Assembly (NCBI RefSeq): GCF_006912135.1
Contig: NZ_VIRS01000016.1
Coordinates: 124,001-188,000 of the forward strand
Direction of reading: 5' to 3'
DNA length: 64,000 bases
From: Cryptosporangium phraense
GTDB taxonomy: Bacteria; Actinomycetota; Actinomycetes; Mycobacteriales; Cryptosporangiaceae
Position numbers and translations under genes: made by a program. The notes below the pieces were generated by a model. That model had not been told where the DNA came from. It did no database searches and was given only the letters and a program-made list of their open reading frames with translations. Positions 8,491 through 17,294 of this stretch are shown piece by piece (the stretch's first letter is position 1; every line of letters begins with the position of its first letter).

Positions 8491-10494
8491 GTGACAACCC
8501 ACAGCGCTCACACGTACCGAATCAACGACCGAGTCACTCTGATCGCCCCACCGGCCGGGGACGGGGCGCTAGCGGCCGGTGATCTCGGCACCGTCGCCGA
8601 GATCCACGGCGACCCGCCCGCTCCGCAGGTCGCAGCCGACCAGCCCGCGGCTTCGCTCGAGCCGCCCGCACCCGAGGCACAGCACCCCATCTATGCGGAT
8701 ATCGTCCAGCCCGGCACGGACCCGATTCGCCTCGACGTGATCTGGGACCGCGGCGGCCGCACGTCGGTCAGCGCAGATCAGGTCGAGCCGTTCGTCGCCC
8801 TCGGTCGCTTCACCCGTGCCACCGTCGCGGTGTCCGCCGCCGCCGCACGCCGGGGACAGCAGGTCGCACACCTTTGGATCGCCGAAAACATCGGCGACTT
8901 CGCTCCCCACCCCGGTGCCCGATACGAACGCCGCCGCCACATCACGCGAGAGGCCCGCCGGCTGCTGGGCTCGATCGCGATCGGACAACGCTCCCTACTC
9001 GACCGGCTCCCGACCGTCGGTGACCTCACCGGTCTCGACACCCGCGTCCAGGAGCCCGCTTGGTACGAGGCGGCGGTCGGCGACCGCGGCCCGGCTTGGC
9101 GGCTGCTCACCGACGATCGCCGTGACGCGCTGCGGCACGTGTACAGCCGCTCGTTCGATGAGGCGCTCCGAGACCGGGTCATCGACCTCTGCCGGGTGCT
9201 GGCCGGGCCTACCGGCGACGACCGCGACCTGGCCCACCTCGATCCTGCCGGACTCACCGCCGGCGGCACCGCGGTCTTCTCCCACCGCTGGCATCTTCTC
9301 GACCCCGACCTTCCCCACGACGCCCCCACCGGCGACGGCGACGGCGACTTCGGCGCGTTGGCGCGGTACGCGGAGGGTTACGTCGGTGTCCTGCTCGAGG
9401 AGACCGTCGAGGGCACGGTGTTCGACTGCGACCGGACCACCGCAGAGGCGATCGTCGCCTCGCAGCAGGCCCGGCGTGCACACGCTCGGGAACGGATCGC
9501 CGTCACCGGACTGGACTCCGCGGCCGCCGACGACGCCGTCGAGAGGTGGGCCGCCGGAATGTTCTGGGACGACGACGTCATCGTCATCGACGAACGCGTC
9601 CGGTCCGGCGACTACACGGCAGTGCGGCGGATACACCCGGACGGTGATGGTCGCTACCGGATGCCCGACTGGGGCTGGTACCCCGTCGATCCCTACGCCT
9701 GCGACCGCATCCACGGCCCGTTGCCCGCACCCTCCGGCGGGCCCGGGTGGGTACCGCTGCAGCACGTGCCGGGCGTGCGGTTGGCCGACGACCGGCTCCG
9801 CGCCAGGCCGCTGATGCTCGCCCACCTCCGCGAGGACTCCCTCAGCGTCCTGGGCCTGGAGTACGCCGGAGAGCCGGTCGCCGTCCTCGATGCCGGCGAG
9901 GAGGTGACCGTGACCTTCCTCGGCCCCGACTTCAGCGAGCACGACCTCCGCGGCTACGCCGCCGAATCCACCTTCGACGGCACACCGCTCACCGCCGGCC
10001 AACTGCTGCAGACGCTAGTCACCGACGCCGAAACCGCAGCGCTGATCGCCGAAATGACCACCAGGAGCATCACCCTCGCCCGCTATCTCGACGCGGGTGG
10101 CCTGCACCTCCTCACCAGCATCGCCGTCTGGCCGGCGCCCCGCACCACCGCCGCGGCGCTCAATCTGGGCCGCCAGCTGACCGCCGCCGCCGAACTCAAC
10201 GACCCCGACTTCACCGACGACCGAACCGGCCGCTGGGAACTGTGGACCGGCACCGGATGGCTCGACGTCACCCCCTACCTCGACGACACCGACACCGGGT
10301 CCACCAGCGTGTTCACCGGCTGGCTGACTCAGCCTCTCAGTGAGATCCCGCCGCTACAGGCGCCGCAGACCCTCTCTCGGGACCGGCTGGTCGACCTGGC
10401 CGCCGACCACGGCGTTCTGCTGCCACGGGATGGTGACCTACCGGCGCTGGCCGCGCGCATCGTCACGGTCCTGCACCTCGGAGAAATCCGGTGA
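8491..10494 (+). CDS. large unknown protein with DUF4314/KOW-like N-terminus
   Basis: 667 residues from a GTG. Residues 8-36 and 70-95 (NDRVTLI, GDLGTVAEI, then LDVIWDRGGR) match the small beta-barrel pattern of DUF4314-type proteins, which regulate through nucleic-acid or protein contact. The other 550 residues are rich in Asp, Arg and Trp and are not recognised. There are no membrane segments. The stop overlaps the GTG of the DUF4262 gene by four bases. It begins a run of co-directional genes that ends with the MoxR/VWA pair, so a shared function is likely. Confidence 0.5.
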   Translation: MTTHSAHTYRINDRVTLIAPPAGDGALAAGDLGTVAEIHGDPPAPQVAADQPAASLEPPAPEAQHPIYADIVQPGTDPIRLDVIWDRGGRTSVSADQVEPFVALGRFTRATVAVSAAAARRGQQVAHLWIAENIGDFAPHPGARYERRRHITREARRLLGSIAIGQRSLLDRLPTVGDLTGLDTRVQEPAWYEAAVGDRGPAWRLLTDDRRDALRHVYSRSFDEALRDRVIDLCRVLAGPTGDDRDLAHLDPAGLTAGGTAVFSHRWHLLDPDLPHDAPTGDGDGDFGALARYAEGYVGVLLEETVEGTVFDCDRTTAEAIVASQQARRAHARERIAVTGLDSAAADDAVERWAAGMFWDDDVIVIDERVRSGDYTAVRRIHPDGDGRYRMPDWGWYPVDPYACDRIHGPLPAPSGGPGWVPLQHVPGVRLADDRLRARPLMLAHLREDSLSVLGLEYAGEPVAVLDAGEEVTVTFLGPDFSEHDLRGYAAESTFDGTPLTAGQLLQTLVTDAETAALIAEMTTRSITLARYLDAGGLHLLTSIAVWPAPRTTAAALNLGRQLTAAAELNDPDFTDDRTGRWELWTGTGWLDVTPYLDDTDTGSTSVFTGWLTQPLSEIPPLQAPQTLSRDRLVDLAADHGVLLPRDGDLPALAARIVTVLHLGEIR

Positions 10495-11051
10495 GCAGAG
10501 CCGACGCCTTCTACCAGCGTCAGAGCGCGATGATCGAGCGCTACGGCTGGGCCGTCACCGCCGTCGTCCCGACCTCCGAACCCGCCGACACCGAAGACAC
10601 CCACACCGAAGACACCAGCACCGACGACACAGAAACCGGAACCACAGCGGGTGGGGACCCGCAGCCCTTCGCCTACACCGTCGGCCTCACCGCCTACGGC
10701 TACCCCGAGCTAGTCATCGCGGGACTGCCGGTCGCGGTCGCCCACGCCTTGCTCAACGAAATGGCAGGCCGGGTGGTCACTCGCGCCGAACCCTTCGCCG
10801 CCGGCGACCAGATCACTGACCTGCTCGACGGTTACGCCGTCGTCATCGTGGAGGGCCCTGCTACCGACCAGCTTCATCCGGGCGCGGCGGTCGGCCGCTA
10901 CGGACCCGAGGCGGTGCAGCTCCAGCAGATCGTCTGGCCCGACCGCGACGGACGGTTCCCCTGGGACGAGGGCTATCTCCATCCGCCGCAGACCCAGCCA
11001 CTCCTCGGCCCACCACCACAGCCGCCGCGGCCTTCCTCGGCGGCCGGATAG
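10491..11051 (+). CDS. DUF4262 family protein
   Basis: 186 residues. GWAVTAVVP, FAYTVGLTAYGYPELVIAGLP, the LLNEMAGRVV helix, a GYAVVIVEGP strand and VQLQQIVWPDRDGRFPWD follow the DUF4262 pattern. That family has no known biochemical role and is common in actinobacteria. An acidic insertion made of Thr-Glu-Asp repeats (about residues 31-52) splits the first strand from FAYTVGL. The four-base overlap with the preceding gene indicates translational coupling. Confidence 0.7.
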   Translation: MSRADAFYQRQSAMIERYGWAVTAVVPTSEPADTEDTHTEDTSTDDTETGTTAGGDPQPFAYTVGLTAYGYPELVIAGLPVAVAHALLNEMAGRVVTRAEPFAAGDQITDLLDGYAVVIVEGPATDQLHPGAAVGRYGPEAVQLQQIVWPDRDGRFPWDEGYLHPPQTQPLLGPPPQPPRPSSAAG

Positions 11052-11249
11052 CACCGCCCCAAGGGGCTCTCCGAAACATTCAGGTCGGTGCGCAGTCGCG
11101 GTGCTGCCGTCCGCGCCACCAGATTCCCGGACACCATCTCGCGCTGCCCTCTGCTGCTCCCCCCGCCGATGTGCCCACCCGTCGCGCTGCCGTGCGCTCC
11201 GGGAACGGAGCGCACGGCAGCCTGCCCACCACTCCCGCTGGAGGCAGGC

Positions 11250-11372
11250 ATGACCGTTACCGCCCACCCTCTTCACGACGGGGTGATCGCGGCCGACTTG
11301 AGCGTTGGCCCTCTCGCGGCTATCCGTGTGCTGTCCCGCGCAGCCACTGATCCGAGCAGGCCCCCTCGATGA
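11250..11372 (+). CDS. 40-residue peptide coupled to the MoxR-type ATPase
   Basis: A short ATG frame with a strong GGAGGCAGGC site. Its stop overlaps the ATPase start as ATGA. The peptide has no recognised motif. It may serve as a leader that lets ribosomes reach the ATPase start, which has no clear site of its own, or it may be a small protein. The overlap and the ribosome site support translation. Confidence 0.5.
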   Translation: MTVTAHPLHDGVIAADLSVGPLAAIRVLSRAATDPSRPPR

Positions 11373-12571
11373 CCGGCCCGACACCACCACCGACTCCCGC
11401 GTCCGCGACGCCGGCGACCAACGCCGGCGGACTCCCCAAACTGCGCCCGGGCCAGCTCCGCGCGCAGGTCCTGGCCCTGGCAGCCTCGGACCCGAGTGTC
11501 GAGTTGAGCGTCACCATCGCCGCCGCGCGCCTGGGTGGCCGATCCTCCGGAGCGGTCGGGGAAGCGTTCACCGCCCTGACCGACCACGGTCTGATGCGGC
11601 TGATTCCCGGCTCGCCACGCCGCTGGCAGATCACCCCCGATGGGCAAACCGCAGCTCAGCAGCAGGGTGCGGCGCCTCTCGTGACCGGAGCCGCACGGCG
11701 CCCCGGCTCCACTCCTCCGTCAGACCCCACACCGCCCGCTCCCACCCAGGCCGGTCCGAAACCGCCGCGCCCCGGCGCGGTCCAGCGGCCGGGCGGCTCC
11801 TGGTACTACCCCCGCGAGCTCACCGGCGGCCGCCTCGACGTCGACGTCCTGCGTGACCTGCGGGTCAAGCAGCTGCCGGTCCTGCTCTACGGGCCACCCG
11901 GCACCGGCAAGACCGCGCTCGCCGAAGCCGCCTACGGTGCCGATCTGATCACTGTCACCGGCACCGGCGACGCCACCATCGACGACTTCCTCGGCGGCTA
12001 CGTCGCCGAACCCGACGGCTCGTTCACCTTCACCTACGGGCCCCTGGTCGAGGCGATGCGCGGCGGCAAGGTGCTGTTCGTCGACGACGGCACCCTCATC
12101 CCGCCCCGCGTGCTGGCCGTGCTGTATCCGGCGATGGACGGCCGCGGCCGCATCACCATCCCCGCCTACCGCAACGAACCCGTCCACGCCCAGCCTGGGT
12201 TCTACGTGCTCTTCGGCCACAACCCCGGCGTCCACGGCGCCGTGCTCACCGAAGCGCTCGCCTCCCGGCTGCGCGTGCATATCGAGGTCACCACCGACTT
12301 CCGCCTCGCTGCCTCCCTCGGCGTCCCGCTGAAGGCACGAGAGGCCGCACTACGCCTCAACGAAGCCTTCGCCCGAGGGGAAATCGGCTGGGCGCCGCAG
12401 CTCCGAGAACTCATCGGCTTCCGCGACATCGCCACCGCACTCGGCCCGGACGCGGCCGTCAGCAACCTCCTGGCCATCACCCCCGAAGAAGACCGGCCCG
12501 TCGTCCGCGGCCTGCTCAGCAACGTCTTCGGCCACCCCGTCACACCGCTGACTCTCGGCGACCAGCGCTAA
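11369..12571 (+). CDS. MoxR/CbbQ-type AAA+ ATPase with N-terminal winged helix
   Basis: 400 residues. Residues about 20-95 form a helix-turn-helix-like region, then a Pro-rich linker. The AAA+ domain begins near residue 150: Walker A GPPGTGKT near 174, Walker B VLFVDDG (Asp-Asp instead of the usual Asp-Glu), then FGHNPG and the arginine-bearing ALASRLRVHIEV segment. MoxR-family ATPases act as chaperones together with VWA-domain partners, and the next gene encodes one. The Walker B change may slow ATP hydrolysis. Coupled to the 40-residue frame upstream. Confidence 0.8.
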   Translation: MTGPTPPPTPASATPATNAGGLPKLRPGQLRAQVLALAASDPSVELSVTIAAARLGGRSSGAVGEAFTALTDHGLMRLIPGSPRRWQITPDGQTAAQQQGAAPLVTGAARRPGSTPPSDPTPPAPTQAGPKPPRPGAVQRPGGSWYYPRELTGGRLDVDVLRDLRVKQLPVLLYGPPGTGKTALAEAAYGADLITVTGTGDATIDDFLGGYVAEPDGSFTFTYGPLVEAMRGGKVLFVDDGTLIPPRVLAVLYPAMDGRGRITIPAYRNEPVHAQPGFYVLFGHNPGVHGAVLTEALASRLRVHIEVTTDFRLAASLGVPLKAREAALRLNEAFARGEIGWAPQLRELIGFRDIATALGPDAAVSNLLAITPEEDRPVVRGLLSNVFGHPVTPLTLGDQR

Positions 12572-12597
12572 CACCCTGACCACCCGGAAGGACGCCC

Positions 12598-14415
12598 ATG
12601 GCGCCTCGCACGCCGCACGTTCATCACACCACCGGCCCCACCAGGCCCACCAGCCCCAGCGGCCCCGCCGGCCCCGGCGGCGCAACTAGCCAGAGCAGCC
12701 CGGGCGGCGCCGCTGCCGGCCCACCGCCAGTCCCACCGGTCCGGTCGGGCTGGGGACGCTGGTCGCAGGCCTGGACCCGGCAGGCACACATCCTGGCCGG
12801 TCGCACCGACCTCACCGTCACCGTCGCACCCGGCGCCGGTCACGGCTCACCCGCATGTTTCTTCCCCGCCCGGGCGGCCATCGAGGTCGACGCCGACCTC
12901 ATCGGCGACCCCACCGTCACCGACCCCCGCCGGCCCGGTCACAAAAAGACCGTGCCCACCGCTTACGGCGCCCTCGTGCATGAGGCCGCGCACGCCCGCG
13001 CCAGCCACTGGACCAGCCCGCCCGGAACACCACCAGTGCTCACCCTGGTCGCCGACCTCCTCGAGGAGTCCCGCGCCGAGAACCGCCAGCGCCGCTCCCG
13101 GCCCCGCGACAAACAATGGCTCCGCCACGCCGTCACCCAGATCATCGACACCAATGATGCCCCCACCGACACTCACTTCAACGCCGCCTACGCCGCCGGG
13201 CTCCTGCTCGCCCGCGTCGACGCCCGGATCCTCACCTCCGCCGACGTCACGAAAGTCCGCGCCGCGGTCACCCGCGTCCTCGGACGTCCACGGCTGCGGA
13301 AACTCCGGACGATCTGGCGCGCGGCTCTAGCCACCGGCGACACCGACGGGGCCGCAATGCACGCCCACGCCCGCGACTGGTGCGCCGTGCTGGGCATCGA
13401 CCCCGACCAGCAGCCCGCCATCCCCGACCCGAACGCCGGAACCAGCACCCGCATCGCCGAGGCCATCGCGGCCGTCCTCGACGCAATCGCCGGACGCATC
13501 CCCAGCCCCGGACCGTCAGAACCCGATCCGCCGGGTTCCCCCAATAGTCCCTTCCCCTCACCGCCTCCCAGCACAAGGGATTCCGGTACAGGGCATTCAG
13601 GTTCAAGGCGTTCCGGCACAGGGGATTCCGGTTTGGGGCATCCCGGCGCGAGCGTCACCGTCAGCCCGATCCCCGCGCGATGGACACCGCGCTCACCACG
13701 GCCCGCCGAGCAGCAAGCCGCCGGGCAGCTGGCCGCGCTGCTGCGCCGCGCGCGGACCCGCGAACCCGTCCGTACGCCCATCGCGACCGTAGTTCCTCCG
13801 GGCCGGCTCAACGCACGTGCCGCCGTTACCGCCGCTGCCCAGGCCAGTGCCGGGGCGTTGCCCACCGCGCAGCCCTGGCGCCGCACCGTGCAACGCCCCG
13901 CACCCGAACCCGAGCTGAAGATCGCCGTGCTCATCGACGTATCCGGCACCATGCGCGCCTTCGCGCCACCGATGTCCTCCGCCGCGTGGATCCTCGCGCA
14001 CGCCGCCGTCCGCGTCCACGCGGCCAGCACCACCATCGCGTTCGGACGGGCCGTCACCGTGCTCACCGCACCCGGGCAACGCCCCACGCACGTCCACGAC
14101 CTGCAGGCCACCGACAACGCGCACCGCTTCAACGACGCCGTCGCCGTCGCCGACCGCCTGCTCGGCCTCACCACACCCGGCGCCGCGCGGCTACTGGTCC
14201 TGGTCTCCGACGGACTGCTCCACGGCAACGGCATCCCCGAAGCCCAAGCCACCCTCACCCAGCTACTACACGCCGGCTGCGCGGTCCTGGTCCTCACCCC
14301 CGACACCGACCGAATCCACACCTACCCCGGCCCCACCACCATCCGCGTCGCCGACCCCGCCGACTGCGCCGCCCTCATCGGCCGCGCCGCCGCCCAGGCC
14401 CTCACCCGCCGCTAA
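12598..14415 (+). CDS. HExxH metallopeptidase-like plus VWA domain protein
   Basis: 605 residues. The N-terminal part carries HEAAHARASHW (HExxH at residues 128-132), as in the putative metallopeptidase domain paired with VWA in DUF2201-type proteins. A long linker with imperfect Ser-Gly-rich repeats (about residues 320-350) leads to a VWA domain whose metal site reads DVSGTM near 447, with LVSDG near 541. MoxR ATPase and VWA partners are normally adjacent, as here (26-base gap). Likely a MoxR-VWA remodelling or proteolytic pair. Substrate unknown. Confidence 0.75.
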   Translation: MAPRTPHVHHTTGPTRPTSPSGPAGPGGATSQSSPGGAAAGPPPVPPVRSGWGRWSQAWTRQAHILAGRTDLTVTVAPGAGHGSPACFFPARAAIEVDADLIGDPTVTDPRRPGHKKTVPTAYGALVHEAAHARASHWTSPPGTPPVLTLVADLLEESRAENRQRRSRPRDKQWLRHAVTQIIDTNDAPTDTHFNAAYAAGLLLARVDARILTSADVTKVRAAVTRVLGRPRLRKLRTIWRAALATGDTDGAAMHAHARDWCAVLGIDPDQQPAIPDPNAGTSTRIAEAIAAVLDAIAGRIPSPGPSEPDPPGSPNSPFPSPPPSTRDSGTGHSGSRRSGTGDSGLGHPGASVTVSPIPARWTPRSPRPAEQQAAGQLAALLRRARTREPVRTPIATVVPPGRLNARAAVTAAAQASAGALPTAQPWRRTVQRPAPEPELKIAVLIDVSGTMRAFAPPMSSAAWILAHAAVRVHAASTTIAFGRAVTVLTAPGQRPTHVHDLQATDNAHRFNDAVAVADRLLGLTTPGAARLLVLVSDGLLHGNGIPEAQATLTQLLHAGCAVLVLTPDTDRIHTYPGPTTIRVADPADCAALIGRAAAQALTRR

Positions 14416-14511
14416 CCGGCCAACGCTCACGCGGGACAACCCCTCGACCGGAATCCAGCTGCACTCCCCCACCGCGATGCAGCGAAACACCACCCAGAAG
14501 GACGAAGGCCA

Positions 14512-15624
14512 ATGAACAACGCAGACGACACCCATCAAAGCGCCGACGACCCAACCGATCCGAGCCTCCAAAGGACCCGTCGCAGCGGATACGTGACCCA
14601 CGTCCGGTCCGACACATTCCACGCGATTCTCGCGGAAAACCCGGGCGAACCGGACGAGGCCGCAGAGTTCCCCCTGAGGCTGGTCTCCCCACGCGACCGG
14701 CAGCGCGTCACCCCCTCCGCGGCTTTCGTGTGGGAGACCGGCGTCGAGACCGCAGACGACGGCACGCGGTCCTGGATCTCCCGGCTCCACTTCCCCGAAC
14801 CGGAACCGCTATCGCCCGAGGAATTGGCCCGCAGCCAGCAGGAAGCCGCCCGGATAATTCGTTCACTCCAGGAGCACAGCCGACGGTTCAGCCCGCACGA
14901 CGTAGCCGATGAGCCGGCCCGGACACCGGGCCGGGAACTCTCACCGGAAGTGACCCAGCGGGATCGTGGCAGCGGCAACTCCTCACCACAGCCACGGCCG
15001 CACGCAGACGTCCACGAAATCCCACCGGAGATGGCCGAGACGCCGCGTCGGGCCCCACTGCCCGACCCGCCGGCCCCGCTGCCGCATCCGCCTCCGGTCA
15101 GCGAGTGGTATCGCGTCGAGTGGACTGAAACCAGCGTTGAACGCCAGACCGCCTACGTGACCGCCGCCGATCTGGCGCTGCTGGCCCGAGAACCATTCAG
15201 CCGCGATATCGCACGCACAGTCCGCAGCGCTGACCCGTCGTCGATGGCCGACCTTGTCGGGAACCCCTACGACTACGACCTCGACAACAGCCTCGCCGAC
15301 CTGGACGTGGCCCCCGACGCCGGGATACTGGACGACTTCAACCGCACCGATATCGTGATCAGCCCGATCACCGAGCAGGCAATGCGCGTCGCAGGGCATG
15401 ACCCGAAACCGCGACGGTGTTCCAGCTGCGGCGCGCCCTGCCACTGGACCGCGACCGGCTATCTGCACACCACCGACGGACCCTGGCCGCACGGACTACC
15501 TCACACAGACGTGCACGACGCGCACCTGGCCGGTCAGCCCGTCACCGACGAGGACGTCACCCAGACCGGCGACAACCTCGACAATCCCCTCGCCGACGAC
15601 CACACGCAGCAACCACCGCGCTGA
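14512..15624 (+). CDS. hypothetical protein with C-terminal zinc-ribbon-like site
   Basis: 370 residues, not recognised. An N-terminal folded-looking part (residues 20-100) is followed by a Pro-rich linker, then an acidic segment with NPYDYDLDNSLADLD. CSSCGAPCHWTATGYLHTTD near residue 302 looks like half of a zinc ribbon with a following His. A clear GAAGGACGAAGG purine stretch precedes the ATG. It probably closes the operon that begins at 8491. Confidence 0.45.
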   Translation: MNNADDTHQSADDPTDPSLQRTRRSGYVTHVRSDTFHAILAENPGEPDEAAEFPLRLVSPRDRQRVTPSAAFVWETGVETADDGTRSWISRLHFPEPEPLSPEELARSQQEAARIIRSLQEHSRRFSPHDVADEPARTPGRELSPEVTQRDRGSGNSSPQPRPHADVHEIPPEMAETPRRAPLPDPPAPLPHPPPVSEWYRVEWTETSVERQTAYVTAADLALLAREPFSRDIARTVRSADPSSMADLVGNPYDYDLDNSLADLDVAPDAGILDDFNRTDIVISPITEQAMRVAGHDPKPRRCSSCGAPCHWTATGYLHTTDGPWPHGLPHTDVHDAHLAGQPVTDEDVTQTGDNLDNPLADDHTQQPPR

Positions 15625-16297
15625 ACAGCGCCGACGTCGCACCCAGGCGCCTACGCCCGCCGCCCCACACGAGTTCGGCGCCGGCATCAGGCCCGCCGCT
15701 CCGATCCAGCACCAGCCTTCGGCAAATATTCGCCGCGCGTTGAGGGCGCACTCTCGCCCGGAATCGAAATGCCGACGTATCCAAGATGAGGACACCGTGT
15801 AGTCAAGACGGCGCGCCATCCGTGCGGGACCGGCCCCAGGTCGGTCCCACACAGCGCGGACCAGGGCTTCGCCGCAGGTGTTGCGTCATTCCCGAAGCCG
15901 CGTCCGCGACCACTGCCAACGCCTTCCACTAAGCCGGCGTGGGCGGCCATTGCACATGCAACATCCGCCCTACATCGTAGGCCTTCCGCGTTGTCCACAA
16001 TGTTATTCCGATCCGCGATGACGATCACGCGCTTCAACGCCGTACCGATCGTTTCGAAGCGCGGCGCAGTACCCATGCAACACCCACTCATCGCCGGATC
16101 AGCGAGACACACCGTAGGCACACGAAGGCGTCCGCGCGTGCATCACTTCACACCGGTCGGACACAGCCGATCCTCGAGTCCTCAATACTGCCTCACAACC
16201 GCCCGCAGAATCGCGGCAACCAGCCCGGGGAAAGCGCGCGGCACGCCCGATTACACTGACCTACCGATACCCCCTCTTCGTTAACGAAAGGCCATCC
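15625..16297. other. gap without a recognised gene; upstream region of lsr2
   Basis: About 670 bases. No credible frame on either strand. The right end carries GAAAGG, the ribosome site of lsr2, preceded by an AT-richer stretch around 16245-16285 that may hold its promoter. Confidence 0.5.
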
Positions 16298-16651
16298 ATG
16301 GCACGCAAGGTCGAAGTTCTTCTCGTTGACGACATCGACGGCAGTACCGCCGAGGAAACCATGACGTTCAGCCTCGACGGCACCAACTACGAGATCGATC
16401 TCTCCGCTGACAACGCCGGAGCGCTACGAGACGAACTCGCACGCTACGTCGCCGTCGCCCGCAAAACCGGGAAATCGACCGGTTCCGCGCGGGCCCGCGC
16501 CGCCGCGGCACTTCCGAAAGCCCCGATCGGGAAAGCCGACCGGGAACAGAACCAGGCCATCCGCGACTGGGCCAACCGCAACGGCCTCCAAGTCAGCGCT
16601 CGCGGCCGCATCCCCGCAGACGTCGTCGAGAAATACCACGCTGCTAGCTAG
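16298..16651 (+). CDS. lsr2: Lsr2 nucleoid-associated protein, island copy 1
   Basis: 117 residues, the full family length. The N-terminal dimerisation domain ([31 protein letters not shown]) and the C-terminal DNA-binding domain ([24 protein letters not shown]) are intact, including the RGR minor-groove hook. Lsr2 bridges and silences AT-rich foreign DNA. A copy on an island can hide the element from the host or replace host Lsr2. A second copy lies at 39225. Confidence 0.95.
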   Translation: MARKVEVLLVDDIDGSTAEETMTFSLDGTNYEIDLSADNAGALRDELARYVAVARKTGKSTGSARARAAAALPKAPIGKADREQNQAIRDWANRNGLQVSARGRIPADVVEKYHAAS

Positions 16652-17294
16652 GAACCTCAGAGCCCAAGCCACACCCCGGCGCCCGCGCCGTCAGCCCTAC
16701 CTCCCCGACGCCCTGCCAGGACCATGCCTCCACGGCAGTCCCCAGCATCGCCGTCGACCGGCAGCGACGCCGCACCCAGCCGCACTTGTCACCGGCAAGA
16801 CACTGTCCTGCCGACGCCGTAACGCGCAGTAACCTGCGCTCCACTCGCCACTCAGTACCGCCCCTCTAACCTTGCCTCGCCCGCACGAACTCGACCTCCG
16901 GGCACACGCAGAGCGTCCATCCGTCCCGCGCCTGGTCCGGCCGCACACACCCAGCGGCCGGCCCAGGAGGCCGTACCGGCCTCCCTACTCCATACCGCCA
17001 CATCTCGCGGGTGCCGGATAACGGGCCCGGCCCGAATCCTTCACGCGGGCCGCAGATTTGGGCCGAGATCCCCCGCCGCACCTTGGTCACGCCCACCCGA
17101 CCTCCATGTGTTCGACTCGGCCGCGGTGGCTAGCGTCCGAGCATGTATTGGCCACCGATCGCGATCGCGCCGGTCATCACGATCAGAAGGCATAGACGTA
17201 GCGTTTGTGGCCAACCGCGTAGAGCGGCTCGGACCGTCAGCCCGATCTGTTTAGCCCAGGGTTCCATAGGACGTATCCCCTTCGAACGTGGCGG
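16652..17294. other. gap containing a degenerate copy of the 19.15-19.87 kb segment
   Basis: No gene recognised. Bases 16911-16961 resemble 19157-19207 (shared GAGCGTCCATCC, CCCGC, and CGGCCGG ends), and 16971-17021 resemble 19818-19866 (shared CTACCGG/GTACCGG, CCACATCTCGC and GCCGGATA). Relative to the right copy, the intervening small gene is missing here. Confidence 0.55.

Noticed and set aside
10590-10640. CRISPR-like short repeats
   Set aside because: They encode Thr-Glu-Asp repeats within the DUF4262 protein and are too short and irregular for a CRISPR array.
13560-13650. Imperfect tandem repeats of about 17 bases in the VWA gene
   Set aside because: They encode a Ser/Gly linker; slippage-derived, not a regulatory array.
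13680-14912. 410-codon Arg-rich frame overlapping the VWA gene
   Set aside because: Shifted-frame shadow of the VWA coding sequence.
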